From: Croceivirga thetidis
GTDB taxonomy: Bacteria > Bacteroidota > Bacteroidia > Flavobacteriales > Flavobacteriaceae
NCBI RefSeq assembly: GCF_012272815.1
Contig: NZ_JAAWWL010000001.1
Coordinates: 62,001-126,000 of the forward strand
Direction of reading: 5' to 3'
DNA: 64,000 nt
Under the pieces are notes generated by a model. The model made no database searches. It was not told the origin of the DNA and was given only the letters and a program-made list of their open reading frames with translations. Position numbers and translations under genes: made by a program. Shown one piece after another: positions 1-8,724 of the stretch (positions are counted from its first letter, which is position 1; every line of letters starts with the position of its first letter).

Positions 1-140
1 TGTACCTTTTACAACATGCCAATGTTGCTACTGTCACTGGTGACGCATTTGGTAATAGCAATGGTATTCGAATTTCTTACGCGGCCTCTGAAGACCAAAT
101 TCGCGAAGCCATTTCAAGAATAAAAAAGGCAGTCTCGTAA
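1..140 (+). CDS. Class I/II PLP-dependent aminotransferase, C-terminal end (partial)
   Basis: The window opens inside this gene: a frame is open from base 3 and stops at TAA 138-140, giving about 45 C-terminal residues. The segment GNSNGIRISYAAS matches the end of aspartate-aminotransferase-like enzymes, where the Arg of the IR(L/I)SYA motif binds the substrate alpha-carboxylate. Such enzymes move amino groups between aspartate-like amino acids and 2-oxoacids in the cytoplasm. The helix after it (EDQIREAISRIKKAVS) fits the usual C-terminal helix. The family call is good; the exact substrate cannot be told from this fragment. The gene is convergent with the next one. Confidence 0.75.
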   Translation, partial: YLLQHANVATVTGDAFGNSNGIRISYAASEDQIREAISRIKKAVS

Positions 141-172
141 TATTCTACTTTCTAGTTTTTCCGATTACCAGT

Positions 173-1336
173 TTAATTTGATGCATTGATAATAGCATTT
201 ACAATATCTGGAAATTGCCAAGAAGTAGTATTCCGATTTTGCAACATAAAATTACCTCCGTCATCCCAAACCACGGGCACAAAACCCCTACTTAAACTAG
301 CTTCTGCATAGAATTGGGCATACTCAACACGTTCGGAAAGGTTACCCTTGTTTCGGGTTCCCCATTCTCCTAAAATTACTTCTCGACCTTCTTCCACTTG
401 CCATTTTTGTCGAATTCTATCCATTTCGGTGTTTAATGCTGCTCTTTCGTCAGCACTACCCCAAGTAGTTGGACCGTTCTCATCGCCAGCAAAAGACCAA
501 GGGAAATAAGTATGCAAAGAGATGATAATATTTGGGTCGTTATTGGGAATGACTAAATCATTCATAGGACCATCCAAAGTGCTTGCTGCATAGGTTGATA
601 CCATTAAAAAACGTGATGTGTTGTTTCCACCAGTTGCTCTAACGGCGTCAACTCCTACCTGATGATACTCATTCAAAATGCTTCTACTCTCCGCATCACC
701 ACCTGTCCATTCCAATGATGTTCCCTTTAATCTGGGCTCGTTGAGAATATCAAAAATCAATTGTTCATTATAATCTTTAAAGTGGGTGGCTACTTGTTGC
801 CAAAGACTTGAAAGCCTAGACTTAACATATTCCTTTTCACTCGAAACCAACTGAACCCAGTCATCATCATGATGCACATTGATAATTACAAATAAGTCAT
901 TTTCAATACCATAATCAACAACCTTTTGCACACGATTTATATAATCTTGTTCAATGGTAAATGGCTCGGTAATGGATTGATGATATCCCCATGTGACAGG
1001 AATTCGCAATGTCTTGAAACCCGCAGATGCCACAAGGTCAATCATGGCTTTAGTTGGTAGCGGATTGCCCCAAAAGGTTTTATCTCGATTCTCGACATCA
1101 AAACTATTGCCCAAGTTCCAACCTACTCCCATTTGAGCGACCAGTGCACTAGCCGTTGATGAAGTATCAAAATCGACTGTGTCATCTCCTGAAGTTCCAT
1201 CATCATCAGTATCGATCATTCCATCTGATTGGGTATCTGGTACTGTATCACTTCCCGCATCACTTGAGCTGCAGGCTATCCAAAAAAATAAAACAAAGAG
1301 GATTGAGGTTATTGGGGCAACAAATTTTTTATTCAT
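173..1336 (-). CDS. Glycoside hydrolase family 5 lipoprotein (endo-beta-1,4-glucanase-like)
   Basis: This is a 387-residue exported lipoprotein. The N-terminal hydrophobic stretch ends in a lipobox (FWIAC, Cys22), followed by an Asp/Ser/Thr-rich linker to about residue 62, as in surface-anchored Bacteroidota enzymes. The rest is a GH5 TIM barrel. It shows GWNLGNSFD at 72-80, NVHHDDDW at 153-160, the acid/base Glu200 in ILNEP, the nucleophile Glu324 in ILGEWGT and substrate-stacking Trp357 in VVWDD. GWNLGNS plus this layout resembles subfamily GH5_4 (cellulase, xyloglucanase, lichenase), so a beta-1,4-glucan is the likely substrate. No other polysaccharide genes adjoin it, so it seems to be a lone enzyme rather than part of a utilization locus. 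Confidence 0.9.
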   Translation of the reverse strand: MNKKFVAPITSILFVLFFWIACSSSDAGSDTVPDTQSDGMIDTDDDGTSGDDTVDFDTSSTASALVAQMGVGWNLGNSFDVENRDKTFWGNPLPTKAMIDLVASAGFKTLRIPVTWGYHQSITEPFTIEQDYINRVQKVVDYGIENDLFVIINVHHDDDWVQLVSSEKEYVKSRLSSLWQQVATHFKDYNEQLIFDILNEPRLKGTSLEWTGGDAESRSILNEYHQVGVDAVRATGGNNTSRFLMVSTYAASTLDGPMNDLVIPNNDPNIIISLHTYFPWSFAGDENGPTTWGSADERAALNTEMDRIRQKWQVEEGREVILGEWGTRNKGNLSERVEYAQFYAEASLSRGFVPVVWDDGGNFMLQNRNTTSWQFPDIVNAIINASN

Positions 1337-1440
1337 AACTGGGGCTTTTTCTAAAATTAGGAATTTAATGTAAGGGAGTAAAATAAAGGTTTAATTGAAA
1401 ATCAGTTTAGAACTTAAAGATTTGGCCAACCTTGAAAGTC

Positions 1441-2505
1441 TCAACGCAGGATAAAACCACTTTTCATTGGATCTTCAGGATCAATTAAAAAGGTATGTTG
1501 TCCAGTAATATGAGCGGTACCCTCGACCTCCGGAATTACAGCATTGTACTTACCATATTTTTGTTCGGCAACTACACTTCCTTTAAAAACAGAACCCGTA
1601 ATACTTTCAATATTGACAGATTTACCCTGTTCAATTTCTCTTCTTTCCCAATGAATTGCCATTCTCCCTGATACTCCTGAGCCTGTAGGGCAACGGTCTA
1701 CTTCACCATCAGCAAAAATACAGACGTTTTTACTGTGTATATGATTCTTTTTCGATGGACCAATAAAAATTGTGCCGTACAAAAAGCTTAAATCATTTTC
1801 AAAGGGATGTTCAATTTCAGAATTAATGGACATTACTGCATGCTTAATGTCCATGCCGATTTGAATTAGTTTTTGATATGAAGCAGGCTCAAGGTCAATA
1901 TTTAACTTGTTCTTGTTCAAATCTACATATGCATAAAACGCTCCACCATAGGCCAAATCATAAATAACTTCCCCTACTCCTGGAACGATCACTTTTTTAT
2001 CAAGGCCAACGACAAAACTTGGAACACAATGAAATCGTACACCTTTGACCTTACTATCATCCACATTTACAAAGGATATAATTCTCCCACAGGGCGCATC
2101 AATCCTTAAGATGTTTTCACCTTCAACTACGGTAATCCAGTTCATTTCAATTGCTAAGGTGGAAATGGCAATAATGGCGTGACCGCACATAGTGCTATAG
2201 CCTTCATTATGTAAAAAAAGAATACCGAAATCAGCCTCATTATCATTTGGTGGTACTAGTAAACATCCATACATATCGGCATGACCCCTAGGTTCGAACA
2301 TGAGGGCTGTTCGCAAATAATCAAAATTCTCTTTGCAATATTGTCGGTATTCCAACACCGAATTTCCAATCAATTCAGGAAAACCATCAATGATTACCCT
2401 AAGGGGTTCGCCCCCTGTGTGCATATCAATGGTCTTTAGCCGTAACCAATCCTTATGAATTTTGAGTTCTTTGGTGGCTAATATTTTATCGTAGGTTGTT
2501 TGCAT
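1441..2505 (-). CDS. Proline racemase family: trans-3-hydroxy-L-proline dehydratase
   Basis: This member of the proline racemase superfamily opens with DMHTGGEPLRVI and has the catalytic Cys in STMCGHA. The second catalytic site reads DRCPTGSGVSGR: Thr stands where racemases and 4-hydroxyproline epimerases have Cys. That Cys-to-Thr change marks trans-3-hydroxy-L-proline dehydratases, which form delta1-pyrroline-2-carboxylate. The preceding gene encodes the matching reductase, which supports the call. I chose Met at 2505 (354 residues, Cys107/Thr274, close to the human enzyme's numbering); an in-frame Met at 2535 gives 364 residues. It overlaps the reductase gene by 20 bases, so the two are probably translated from one mRNA. 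The substrate arises from collagen-like proteins. Confidence 0.82.
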   Translation of the reverse strand: MQTTYDKILATKELKIHKDWLRLKTIDMHTGGEPLRVIIDGFPELIGNSVLEYRQYCKENFDYLRTALMFEPRGHADMYGCLLVPPNDNEADFGILFLHNEGYSTMCGHAIIAISTLAIEMNWITVVEGENILRIDAPCGRIISFVNVDDSKVKGVRFHCVPSFVVGLDKKVIVPGVGEVIYDLAYGGAFYAYVDLNKNKLNIDLEPASYQKLIQIGMDIKHAVMSINSEIEHPFENDLSFLYGTIFIGPSKKNHIHSKNVCIFADGEVDRCPTGSGVSGRMAIHWERREIEQGKSVNIESITGSVFKGSVVAEQKYGKYNAVIPEVEGTAHITGQHTFLIDPEDPMKSGFILR

Positions 2506-3460
2506 GGATAAATTTTTCGTAAAAATGGGCAGCACCGGCTAAATCTTCTAAGGCATGTCCTACCGATTTGAAAAGCGTAATTTGCTTGGAATTGGTTCTG
2601 CCTTTTTTCTTACCCGAGCATAGTTCGAATAAGTCCGCACCTATACTTTCTTCTTTTAAAACTCCACTTTGAAGCGGAATTGCAATATCTCCGCTCTCCT
2701 TTAGCCCACCTTCATAGCTATCTAAAAACACTGTCGCCTTCTTAATTGTATTATCATCAGCTTCACGCATATTGGGCTTATAGGACCCCACCAAATCAAT
2801 ATGCTGACCTTCGGTCAAATTTGCTCCCAAAACCAAGGGTGTTTCGGAAAGCGTGGCACATGAAACTATGGAGACCTCAGAAATTACTTCATCAATATCA
2901 GATACTGCCTTGATTTCGAAGGATTCAGCCTTAAATTGGTCAACTACTTTTCTAGCCTTACTCAGTTCTCTCCCCCATACGTAGACCTTTTTTATTGGGC
3001 GTACTGAGGTATGGGCCTTGATTAAATTAGGAGAAAGTGCACCAGTACCAATCATCAACAAGGAGTCGGATTCCGATTTAGATAAGTATTTCGATGCCAA
3101 AGCTGAAGTTGCTGCCGTTCTTTTGGCCGTTAAACTTTTTGCTTCCAGTATGGCCTTTAGCTGACCAGTAGTTGCATCCATATACAAATAACTGCCTTGA
3201 ATTGATGGCAATTTATATTTCGAATTATTTGGGTTAATTGTAACTACTTTAACTCCCGAATCTACTTTAGGGTTAAATGCAGGCATCAGTAACATCGTTG
3301 TTTCAGATTCAACCTCTGAATTCGAAAAATTATGATGGTGTCGTTGCGGAACAATAGTTTTATTGGAAGAAAATGCCACTTGTAGAACCGAAACCAACTC
3401 CTCAAAAAAGCAATTGGAATCAATAAAACCCTCGTCGATATAAATAGGATGCTTTTGCAT
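2486..3460 (-). CDS. Ornithine cyclodeaminase/mu-crystallin family: probable delta1-pyrroline-2-carboxylate reductase
   Basis: This cytoplasmic NAD(P)H enzyme has a Rossmann nucleotide site (MIGTGALSPNLIKAH) in the middle and the family N-terminus YIDEGF. The family includes ornithine cyclodeaminase and delta1-pyrroline-2-carboxylate (Pyr2C) reductase. Overlap with a trans-3-hydroxy-L-proline dehydratase gene points to Pyr2C reductase, which makes L-proline and completes the two-step pathway. I chose the Met at 3460 because MQKHPIYIDEGF matches family starts; an upstream Met at 3490 would add 10 residues. It lies 58 bases after trkH on the same strand, so it may be read through from the trk operon or have its own promoter. 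Substrate specificity is inferred from context. Confidence 0.8.
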   Translation of the reverse strand: MQKHPIYIDEGFIDSNCFFEELVSVLQVAFSSNKTIVPQRHHHNFSNSEVESETTMLLMPAFNPKVDSGVKVVTINPNNSKYKLPSIQGSYLYMDATTGQLKAILEAKSLTAKRTAATSALASKYLSKSESDSLLMIGTGALSPNLIKAHTSVRPIKKVYVWGRELSKARKVVDQFKAESFEIKAVSDIDEVISEVSIVSCATLSETPLVLGANLTEGQHIDLVGSYKPNMREADDNTIKKATVFLDSYEGGLKESGDIAIPLQSGVLKEESIGADLFELCSGKKKGRTNSKQITLFKSVGHALEDLAGAAHFYEKFIHANNLR

Positions 3461-3518
3461 TATTGCTGACCAGGTTGTTTTTAAATACAACTTGAAATCC
3501 AGATAAATATACCAAGTC

Positions 3519-5009
3519 TTAGGTACGCTTCCAGAAAACTGGGGTCAATAAAATTAAAACCGTAAAGAGTTCCAATCTCCCTAAAAGCATCAAAAAGCCA
3601 CACCACCACTTGCCGAAAGGGGGTAAAATACTAAAGTTCACCACTGGGTTTAAATCTCCTAAGGCCGGTCCTACATTTCCTAATGAGGAAGCTGCACCAC
3701 CAATTGCAGATTCAAAATCCAGACCTAAATATGCCAAAACCAACGCCCCAATTATAAATAGGAGCATGTAGAGCACAAAAAATCCAATGACATTGTAAAC
3801 AATGTGTTCACTGACCGATTTATTATTCAATCGCACCGGGATAATTGCATTCGAATGAAGGGTGCGTTTGAATTCAAGAATTCCATTTTTGATAATCAAT
3901 AAATGGCGAACTACTTTAATGCCACCACTTGTAGAACCTGCAGAACCTCCGAGAAACATTAAACCGAAAAAGAAGACTGTCAAAAAAGGTGTCCAATTGG
4001 TAAAATCAGCCGTTACAAAACCAGTCGTAGTGACCACTGCCAATACTTGAAATAAGCCATGTCTTATAGCACTTTCAGCGGCACCCCATACCATTGGATG
4101 ATAGTCCGAAATTTGAACATCGGCTTCAAAATAAACAAGAACCGCTGCTATAATGGTGAAGGAAAGAATGAAGAAAAAATACGTTCGAAACTCTTCATCC
4201 TTCAATACTTTTTGAACCTTTCCGGTGAAGGCCAAATAACTCATCACAAAATTGGTTCCAGCCAAAAACATGAACAACATTATGATGTATTGAATCCATG
4301 GGTTATCATTCCAAAAAGCAACGCTTTGGTTCTTTGTTGAAAAGCCTCCAGTAGAAAGTGTTGAAAGCGCATGGTTAATAGCATCAAAAAAAGACATTCC
4401 CGCCAATTTCAATAACAAGGTTTCCAAAAGCGTATACCCAACATAAATTAGCCAAAGTCGTTTTGCGGTATCGGTTATCCTCGGGTGTAACTTATCACTG
4501 CTGATACCCGGAGCTTCGGCAGTAAATAATTGCATGCCTCCGATACCCAGTAACGGCAGTATCGCAATGGCCAACACAATGATACCCATACCCCCAATCC
4601 AATGGGTTAAACTCCGCCAAAATAGAATACCTTCAGGCAAAGCTTCGATATCAGAGAGTATGGATGCACCAGTAGTTGTGTATCCTGAAATAGTCTCAAA
4701 AAAGGCGTTGGTTAAATTTGGAATGGAACCTGTAAATATATAGGGTAGAACTCCTGAAATGGACATCACCAACCAACCGGCGGTCACTATGATATAGCCC
4801 TCTTTGGGTTTTACCTCTTTTTTATGACCCCGAGTGTAGAACATGGCCATGGTACCTACTAACATGGTAACGATTGCGGCCATAAATATTTCTGGTGTCG
4901 CACCATCAGAATATACAACACTTACTAATGCAGCAAGGATCATAAAGGAGCCATTGCAAAGTAGCAGTAGACCCATGATGTGTGCAATAATTCTGAGATT
5001 AAGGCCCAT
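3519..5009 (-). CDS. trkH: TrkH-type potassium uptake channel subunit
   Basis: This inner-membrane protein of 496 residues has about 10-12 hydrophobic segments. Four pore-loop filter sequences of the Trk/Ktr family are visible: TTTGAS (about 111-116), STGGFST (about 220), TTTGFVT (about 327) and LGNVGPALG (about 443). It forms the K+-conducting subunit that works with the cytoplasmic gating protein TrkA. Its start codon overlaps the trkA stop by one base (TAATG, base 5009), so the two are translationally coupled in the order trkA-trkH. Confidence 0.95.
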   Translation of the reverse strand: MGLNLRIIAHIMGLLLLCNGSFMILAALVSVVYSDGATPEIFMAAIVTMLVGTMAMFYTRGHKKEVKPKEGYIIVTAGWLVMSISGVLPYIFTGSIPNLTNAFFETISGYTTTGASILSDIEALPEGILFWRSLTHWIGGMGIIVLAIAILPLLGIGGMQLFTAEAPGISSDKLHPRITDTAKRLWLIYVGYTLLETLLLKLAGMSFFDAINHALSTLSTGGFSTKNQSVAFWNDNPWIQYIIMLFMFLAGTNFVMSYLAFTGKVQKVLKDEEFRTYFFFILSFTIIAAVLVYFEADVQISDYHPMVWGAAESAIRHGLFQVLAVVTTTGFVTADFTNWTPFLTVFFFGLMFLGGSAGSTSGGIKVVRHLLIIKNGILEFKRTLHSNAIIPVRLNNKSVSEHIVYNVIGFFVLYMLLFIIGALVLAYLGLDFESAIGGAASSLGNVGPALGDLNPVVNFSILPPFGKWWCGFLMLLGRLELFTVLILLTPVFWKRT

Positions 5010-6358
5010 TACAGGAACATTTTTTCAATTCGTGGAATTGCTTTTGGCAGCGTACAAACTACCACCTTATCGCCTTCCCTTATAATGAAATCACCTAAGG
5101 CGATGATTCCTTTACCATCCCTAATAACACCACCAATGATGGCATCCCTTGGAAAATCAAGTTCCCTAATCAATTCACCATTTACCAATGAGGTGGATTT
5201 CACCTCGAATTCAAGAATTTCAGCATTAAGGTTATTTAGTCGGGTCAAAGCCAACACCTCACCCCTACGCACATGCCTAAAGATATTATTAGCGGCAAGT
5301 AGTTTTTTATTGATTAACGTATCTATGCCAATGGATTGGGAAAGCTGAAAATAATCCATGTTTTCTACCAGTGCTATTGTCTTTTTGATGCTCTTTGATT
5401 TGGCCACCAAACAAGACATGATGTTGGTTTCAGAATTACCAGTAACCGCAATAAAGGCATCCATCGAATCGAGGCTTTCTTCTTCTAGCAATTCCACATT
5501 GCGACCATCACCATTGATTACAAGTGCCCCAGGTATCTCGTCAGCAATATCAAATGCCTTTTGCTTGTCTTTTTCAATCAAGCGAACGTTGAACTTTTTC
5601 GCACATAAATCACGGGTAGTCTTATAACCTACTTTGCTACCACCAAGAACCATAACATTCTTGATTTCCTTTTTCTTCATCCCAGTAAGGTTGTACAATT
5701 CATCAACTCCCTCTGCAGAAGTAATGAAATATACTTGATCTCCTTCCTTAAAAATGGTATCACCTCGTGGTATTAAGGTATACTGGGTACCCTTTCTACG
5801 AAGGGCAATTGGCATAAAATGAAGTTCAGGAAAAATATTTGCTGCCTCTTTAACCATTTTTCCAACGAATGGTGCATTTTTTGGCAAAAACATTCCTGCC
5901 ATGGTCAAAAGGCCACCCTCAAATTCATAAGAATCACTAAAAGCAGATTGATTTAAAAGCAGTTGAATTTCTGATGCGGCCAACTCTTCGGGTGATATCA
6001 GTTCATCAATGCCCAGTTCATCAAAACGTAAAACCTCTTTATTATCAATAAATTCAGTATTTGAAATCCTGGCAATAGTACGTTTACAACCAAGTTGCTT
6101 GGCCAAAAAGCATAAGGTAATATTTGTCGTTTCAGAGGCTGTTACTCCAATTACCAAATCAGCATCTTCAACTTTAGCCTCACCTAAAACCGCAACTGAT
6201 GTTGCGTCGCCACGAAGAACCTTAATATCGAGATGAGCACTTGCGTAACTCAGGCTTTCTTTATGGGTGTCTACCAAGGTAATTTCTTGTGCCTCGTAAG
6301 ACAATAGCTTTGCCAAATGAAATCCAACTTCACCTGCCCCAGCAATTACTATTTTCAT
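5009..6358 (-). CDS. trkA: Trk potassium transport system NAD-binding protein TrkA
   Basis: This is the 449-residue regulatory subunit of the Trk system. It has two tandem RCK modules. The first Rossmann site is GAGEVGFHLAKLL near the N-terminus and the second is LGGSKVGYKTTRDL near residue 235; each is followed by an RCK-C (TrkA-C) ligand domain. It binds NAD(H) or nucleotides at the cytoplasmic face and gates TrkH, encoded immediately downstream with a one-base overlap. A promoter box fitting the Bacteroidota consensus lies about 115 bases upstream, back to back with the ubiE promoter. Start and length are typical of the family. Confidence 0.95.
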   Translation of the reverse strand: MKIVIAGAGEVGFHLAKLLSYEAQEITLVDTHKESLSYASAHLDIKVLRGDATSVAVLGEAKVEDADLVIGVTASETTNITLCFLAKQLGCKRTIARISNTEFIDNKEVLRFDELGIDELISPEELAASEIQLLLNQSAFSDSYEFEGGLLTMAGMFLPKNAPFVGKMVKEAANIFPELHFMPIALRRKGTQYTLIPRGDTIFKEGDQVYFITSAEGVDELYNLTGMKKKEIKNVMVLGGSKVGYKTTRDLCAKKFNVRLIEKDKQKAFDIADEIPGALVINGDGRNVELLEEESLDSMDAFIAVTGNSETNIMSCLVAKSKSIKKTIALVENMDYFQLSQSIGIDTLINKKLLAANNIFRHVRRGEVLALTRLNNLNAEILEFEVKSTSLVNGELIRELDFPRDAIIGGVIRDGKGIIALGDFIIREGDKVVVCTLPKAIPRIEKMFL

Positions 6359-6471
6359 TTTTTAAGCTATAGTTTTGAATTCGACCCTGACATAAGTTGA
6401 AGATAATCCGTCAGTATTTTTTTAGATACAAATGCACGTAATCCCATGAAAGGGTGTCTCTTTTAGTGAGG

Positions 6472-6479
6472 CAAAAGTA
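6472..6479 (-). promoter_or_regulatory. -7 promoter box of trkA-trkH (TACTTTTG)
   Basis: On the minus strand this reads TACTTTTG, a full match to the Bacteroidota -7 element TAnnTTTG. It predicts a transcript start near 6466 and a leader of about 110 bases before trkA. No clear -33 TTG is seen. It sits back to back with the ubiE promoter. Confidence 0.5.
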
Positions 6480-6506
6480 CATAATTTATTTATGGTGGTC
6501 TTCACG

Positions 6507-6514
6507 TATCTTTG
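6507..6514 (+). promoter_or_regulatory. -7 promoter box of ubiE-porT (TATCTTTG)
   Basis: TATCTTTG is an exact match to the Bacteroidota -7 consensus TAnnTTTG. It lies 15 bases before the ATG at 6530, giving a very short leader. It therefore rules out the longer in-frame start (TTG at 6512), which lies inside the box. Confidence 0.7.
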
Positions 6515-6529
6515 CCGGCAAAATTGCAT

Positions 6530-7258
6530 ATGTCGTCTCCAGTAAAACCTTATAACGATTCAGAGTCTGGTAAGAAAGAACAGGTTACCAAAATGTTCGA
6601 TACCATTTCAAAAAATTATGATGGTTTAAATCGCATCATTTCTTTGGGAATTGACACTTCTTGGAGAAAAAAAGTGGTCAAATTGGTTAATGAGGTAAAA
6701 CCTGAGACCATTCTTGACATTGCCACGGGTACAGGAGATTTAGCTGTAGCAATGGCAAGTACCGGTGCAAAACGAATTGTTGGACTCGACATCTCACCGG
6801 GTATGTTAGATGTGGGAAAAGAAAAGGTAACTAAGAACAAACTCAACAAAACTGTTGAAATGGTTCTGGGTGATAGTGAGAATTTAACTTACGAAGAGAA
6901 TTCTTTTGATGCTATAACCGTAGCTTTTGGGGTTCGCAATTTTGAGAACTTGGATAAAGGTTTAAAAGAAATCCATAGAGTCTTAAAACCTGGTGGAAGA
7001 TTTGTGGTGCTTGAAACTTCTGTACCCACAAAATTTCCCTTTAAACAAGGGTATAAAGTGTACGCAAACTACATTTTACCTTTAATGGGGAAACTTTTTT
7101 CAAAGGACAAGGTGGCCTACAACTATTTATCTAAATCTGCAGCTGCCTTTCCATATGGAGAGGCATTCAACAATATTTTGGGGAAAAATGGGTTTATAGC
7201 TATGGAACACAAACCCCAAACCTTTGGGGTGGCAACAATATATGTAGCCTCAAAATAA
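6530..7258 (+). CDS. ubiE: Demethylmenaquinone methyltransferase (UbiE/MenG)
   Basis: This cytoplasmic S-adenosylmethionine-dependent methyltransferase of 242 residues carries out the last step of menaquinone synthesis, methylating demethylmenaquinone. Visible motifs are the conserved MFDTISKNYDGLNRIIS N-terminus, the SAM loop LDIATGTGDLAVAM and the family segment DAITVAFGVRNFENLDKGL. The ATG at 6530 is preferred over a TTG at 6512, because the latter falls within the promoter box. porT follows after four bases, so the two form an operon; this ubiE-porT order is, to my knowledge, common in flavobacteria. Menaquinone is the usual quinone of this phylum. Confidence 0.95.
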   Translation: MSSPVKPYNDSESGKKEQVTKMFDTISKNYDGLNRIISLGIDTSWRKKVVKLVNEVKPETILDIATGTGDLAVAMASTGAKRIVGLDISPGMLDVGKEKVTKNKLNKTVEMVLGDSENLTYEENSFDAITVAFGVRNFENLDKGLKEIHRVLKPGGRFVVLETSVPTKFPFKQGYKVYANYILPLMGKLFSKDKVAYNYLSKSAAAFPYGEAFNNILGKNGFIAMEHKPQTFGVATIYVASK

Positions 7259-7262
7259 TTGA

Positions 7263-7961
7263 ATGAAAAACATATTTTTTTCCCTCATCTTTTGCCTATT
7301 TGGCTTACAGGCAAATTCTCAGCTATTTGGCAAAGATCCTATTTTGAATCTTCAAACTGAAGATAAGCGACTTTTAAATTGGGGATACTACCTTGGTCTA
7401 AATCAATATGACTTTCAATTTGAATACAAAAATGATATTGGTCAAGATATCTTGGTAGACCGAAGTTATGGCTTCAATGTTGGCCTGATTGGTGAAATGA
7501 GAATTAATGAATTTGTTGATCTTCGCTTTGAACCTGGTTTGCTATATACATCAAGACTACTTGGTTTTCCGGGTTTTACCACTGAACAAGACGCAATTAG
7601 AGAAGTTAGGTCAACATATATCAGATTCCCACTTTTGGCAAAATTAAGCACCAGACGAATGGGAAATATTAAGCCCTTTGTCGCTGTTGGTGGATATACC
7701 GCTATTAATTTAGGGAGTAACGAAGATAGCTTGGATGATAACAGAAGCGGGGAATTTCGAATGAAAACCAACGTTTATGGCTATGAACTAGGATTCGGAA
7801 TTGATGTTTATACCGAATTTTTTAAGTTCACCCCAAGTATTCGGGGCGTTTTTGCGCTAACCAACGAACTCATTCCTGACAATGATCCCAATAGCCCTTG
7901 GACAGGTAATATTGAAGCTATGCGCACTCGAGGCATTTTCATAAACTTCACGTTTGAGTAG
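7263..7961 (+). CDS. porT: PorT family outer-membrane protein (type IX secretion/gliding)
   Basis: This 232-residue protein has a cleavable signal peptide (hydrophobic residues 4-16, ANSQ at 17-20) and an alternating beta-strand pattern ending in an aromatic-rich strand (FINFTFE), as in eight-stranded outer-membrane barrels. Its length, its position four bases behind ubiE and segments such as FEPGLLYTSR and TYIRFPLLAK fit PorT/SprT. PorT is required for the type IX secretion system that exports surface enzymes and gliding adhesins in Bacteroidota. A generic outer-membrane barrel protein is the alternative. Its 3' end faces the methyltransferase gene, 13 bases away, with no obvious terminator. 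Confidence 0.75.
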   Translation: MKNIFFSLIFCLFGLQANSQLFGKDPILNLQTEDKRLLNWGYYLGLNQYDFQFEYKNDIGQDILVDRSYGFNVGLIGEMRINEFVDLRFEPGLLYTSRLLGFPGFTTEQDAIREVRSTYIRFPLLAKLSTRRMGNIKPFVAVGGYTAINLGSNEDSLDDNRSGEFRMKTNVYGYELGFGIDVYTEFFKFTPSIRGVFALTNELIPDNDPNSPWTGNIEAMRTRGIFINFTFE

Positions 7962-7974
7962 TCGGTTTTATTAA

Positions 7975-8700
7975 CTAGATTCTCCTAATTTCATTTAACA
8001 GAATACCTGTGGCCATTGCCACATTTAAACTTTCTGTGGTTTGATTGCCGAATTGAGGAATGGAAATTTTTTTGGATATAAGTGCCTCAAGGGTAGTAGA
8101 AATCCCGTTTGCTTCATTGCCCATTAATAGAACACCAGGCTTTCGAAAACTTTCATTATAAACCGAATTTCCATTCATAAAGGCTCCAAGAACTGGCACA
8201 TCAATATCATCTAGAAAATTTGATAAATCCAGATAATGGATATTAACTCGTGCTATAGAACCCATAGTCGCCTGTACTACTTTAGGATTAAAGCAATCAA
8301 CCGTATCATTTGAACAGACCAAATGTGCAATTCCGAACCAATCGCATAATCGTATAATGGTTCCCAAATTTCCGGGATCTTGTACAGCATCCAACGCCAA
8401 AATCCAATCTTCAAAATCTATACCCAAGTTCTTTGGATGATGAAAAACCCCAAAATACCCGTTCGGATTTTTTAAGGCACTAATAGTCTTTAAATCGTTG
8501 GCCGCGACTTTATCAACTTGGCTTCCCTGTGGGAAAGATTCAATTTTTTCTTCAGTAGCCAAAAGTTGAAAAGGCTTTAAACCCGAAGCCAACAAATCAG
8601 TTATGACCTTTATGCCCTCAACAAAAAATAGTTTATTTTCATTTCGGTACTTTTTTTGATGAAGCTTTTTAATGAGTTTTAATTGGCTTTTGGCAACCAT
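7975..8700 (-). CDS. TrmH/SpoU family RNA methyltransferase
   Basis: This 241-residue protein has an N-terminal RNA-binding SpoU_sub_bind-like domain (about 1-95) and a C-terminal SPOUT knot domain. The three SPOUT motifs are visible: DAVQDPGNLGTIIR (motif 1), LLMGNEANGIS (motif 2) and IPQFGNQTTESLNVAMATGI (motif 3). Such enzymes methylate the 2'-O-ribose of rRNA or tRNA using SAM. The exact target nucleotide cannot be read from sequence. The gene is divergent from tamL, with start codons 24 bases apart. Confidence 0.9.
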   Translation of the reverse strand: MVAKSQLKLIKKLHQKKYRNENKLFFVEGIKVITDLLASGLKPFQLLATEEKIESFPQGSQVDKVAANDLKTISALKNPNGYFGVFHHPKNLGIDFEDWILALDAVQDPGNLGTIIRLCDWFGIAHLVCSNDTVDCFNPKVVQATMGSIARVNIHYLDLSNFLDDIDVPVLGAFMNGNSVYNESFRKPGVLLMGNEANGISTTLEALISKKISIPQFGNQTTESLNVAMATGILLNEIRRI

Positions 8701-8710
8701 GTTAAATCTG

Positions 8711-8718
8711 TATTTTTG
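8711..8718 (+). promoter_or_regulatory. -7 promoter box of tamL (TATTTTTG)
   Basis: TATTTTTG matches TAnnTTTG and lies 6 bases before the ATG at 8725. A TTGG near 8689 could serve as the -33 element. The position indicates a nearly leaderless transcript and decides the start codon of the following gene. Confidence 0.6.
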
Positions 8719-8724
8719 GCCGTT

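Noticed and set aside
4980-5348. 122-codon plus-strand frame across trkA/trkH
   Set aside because: Antisense to two well-conserved coupled genes.
6512-6529. TTG start giving six more UbiE residues
   Set aside because: It lies within the TATCTTTG promoter box, so it cannot be transcribed normally.
8683-8724. Longer start for the TamL-like protein
   Set aside because: It would overlap the divergent methyltransferase gene and the -7 box, and would place extra residues before the lipoprotein signal.
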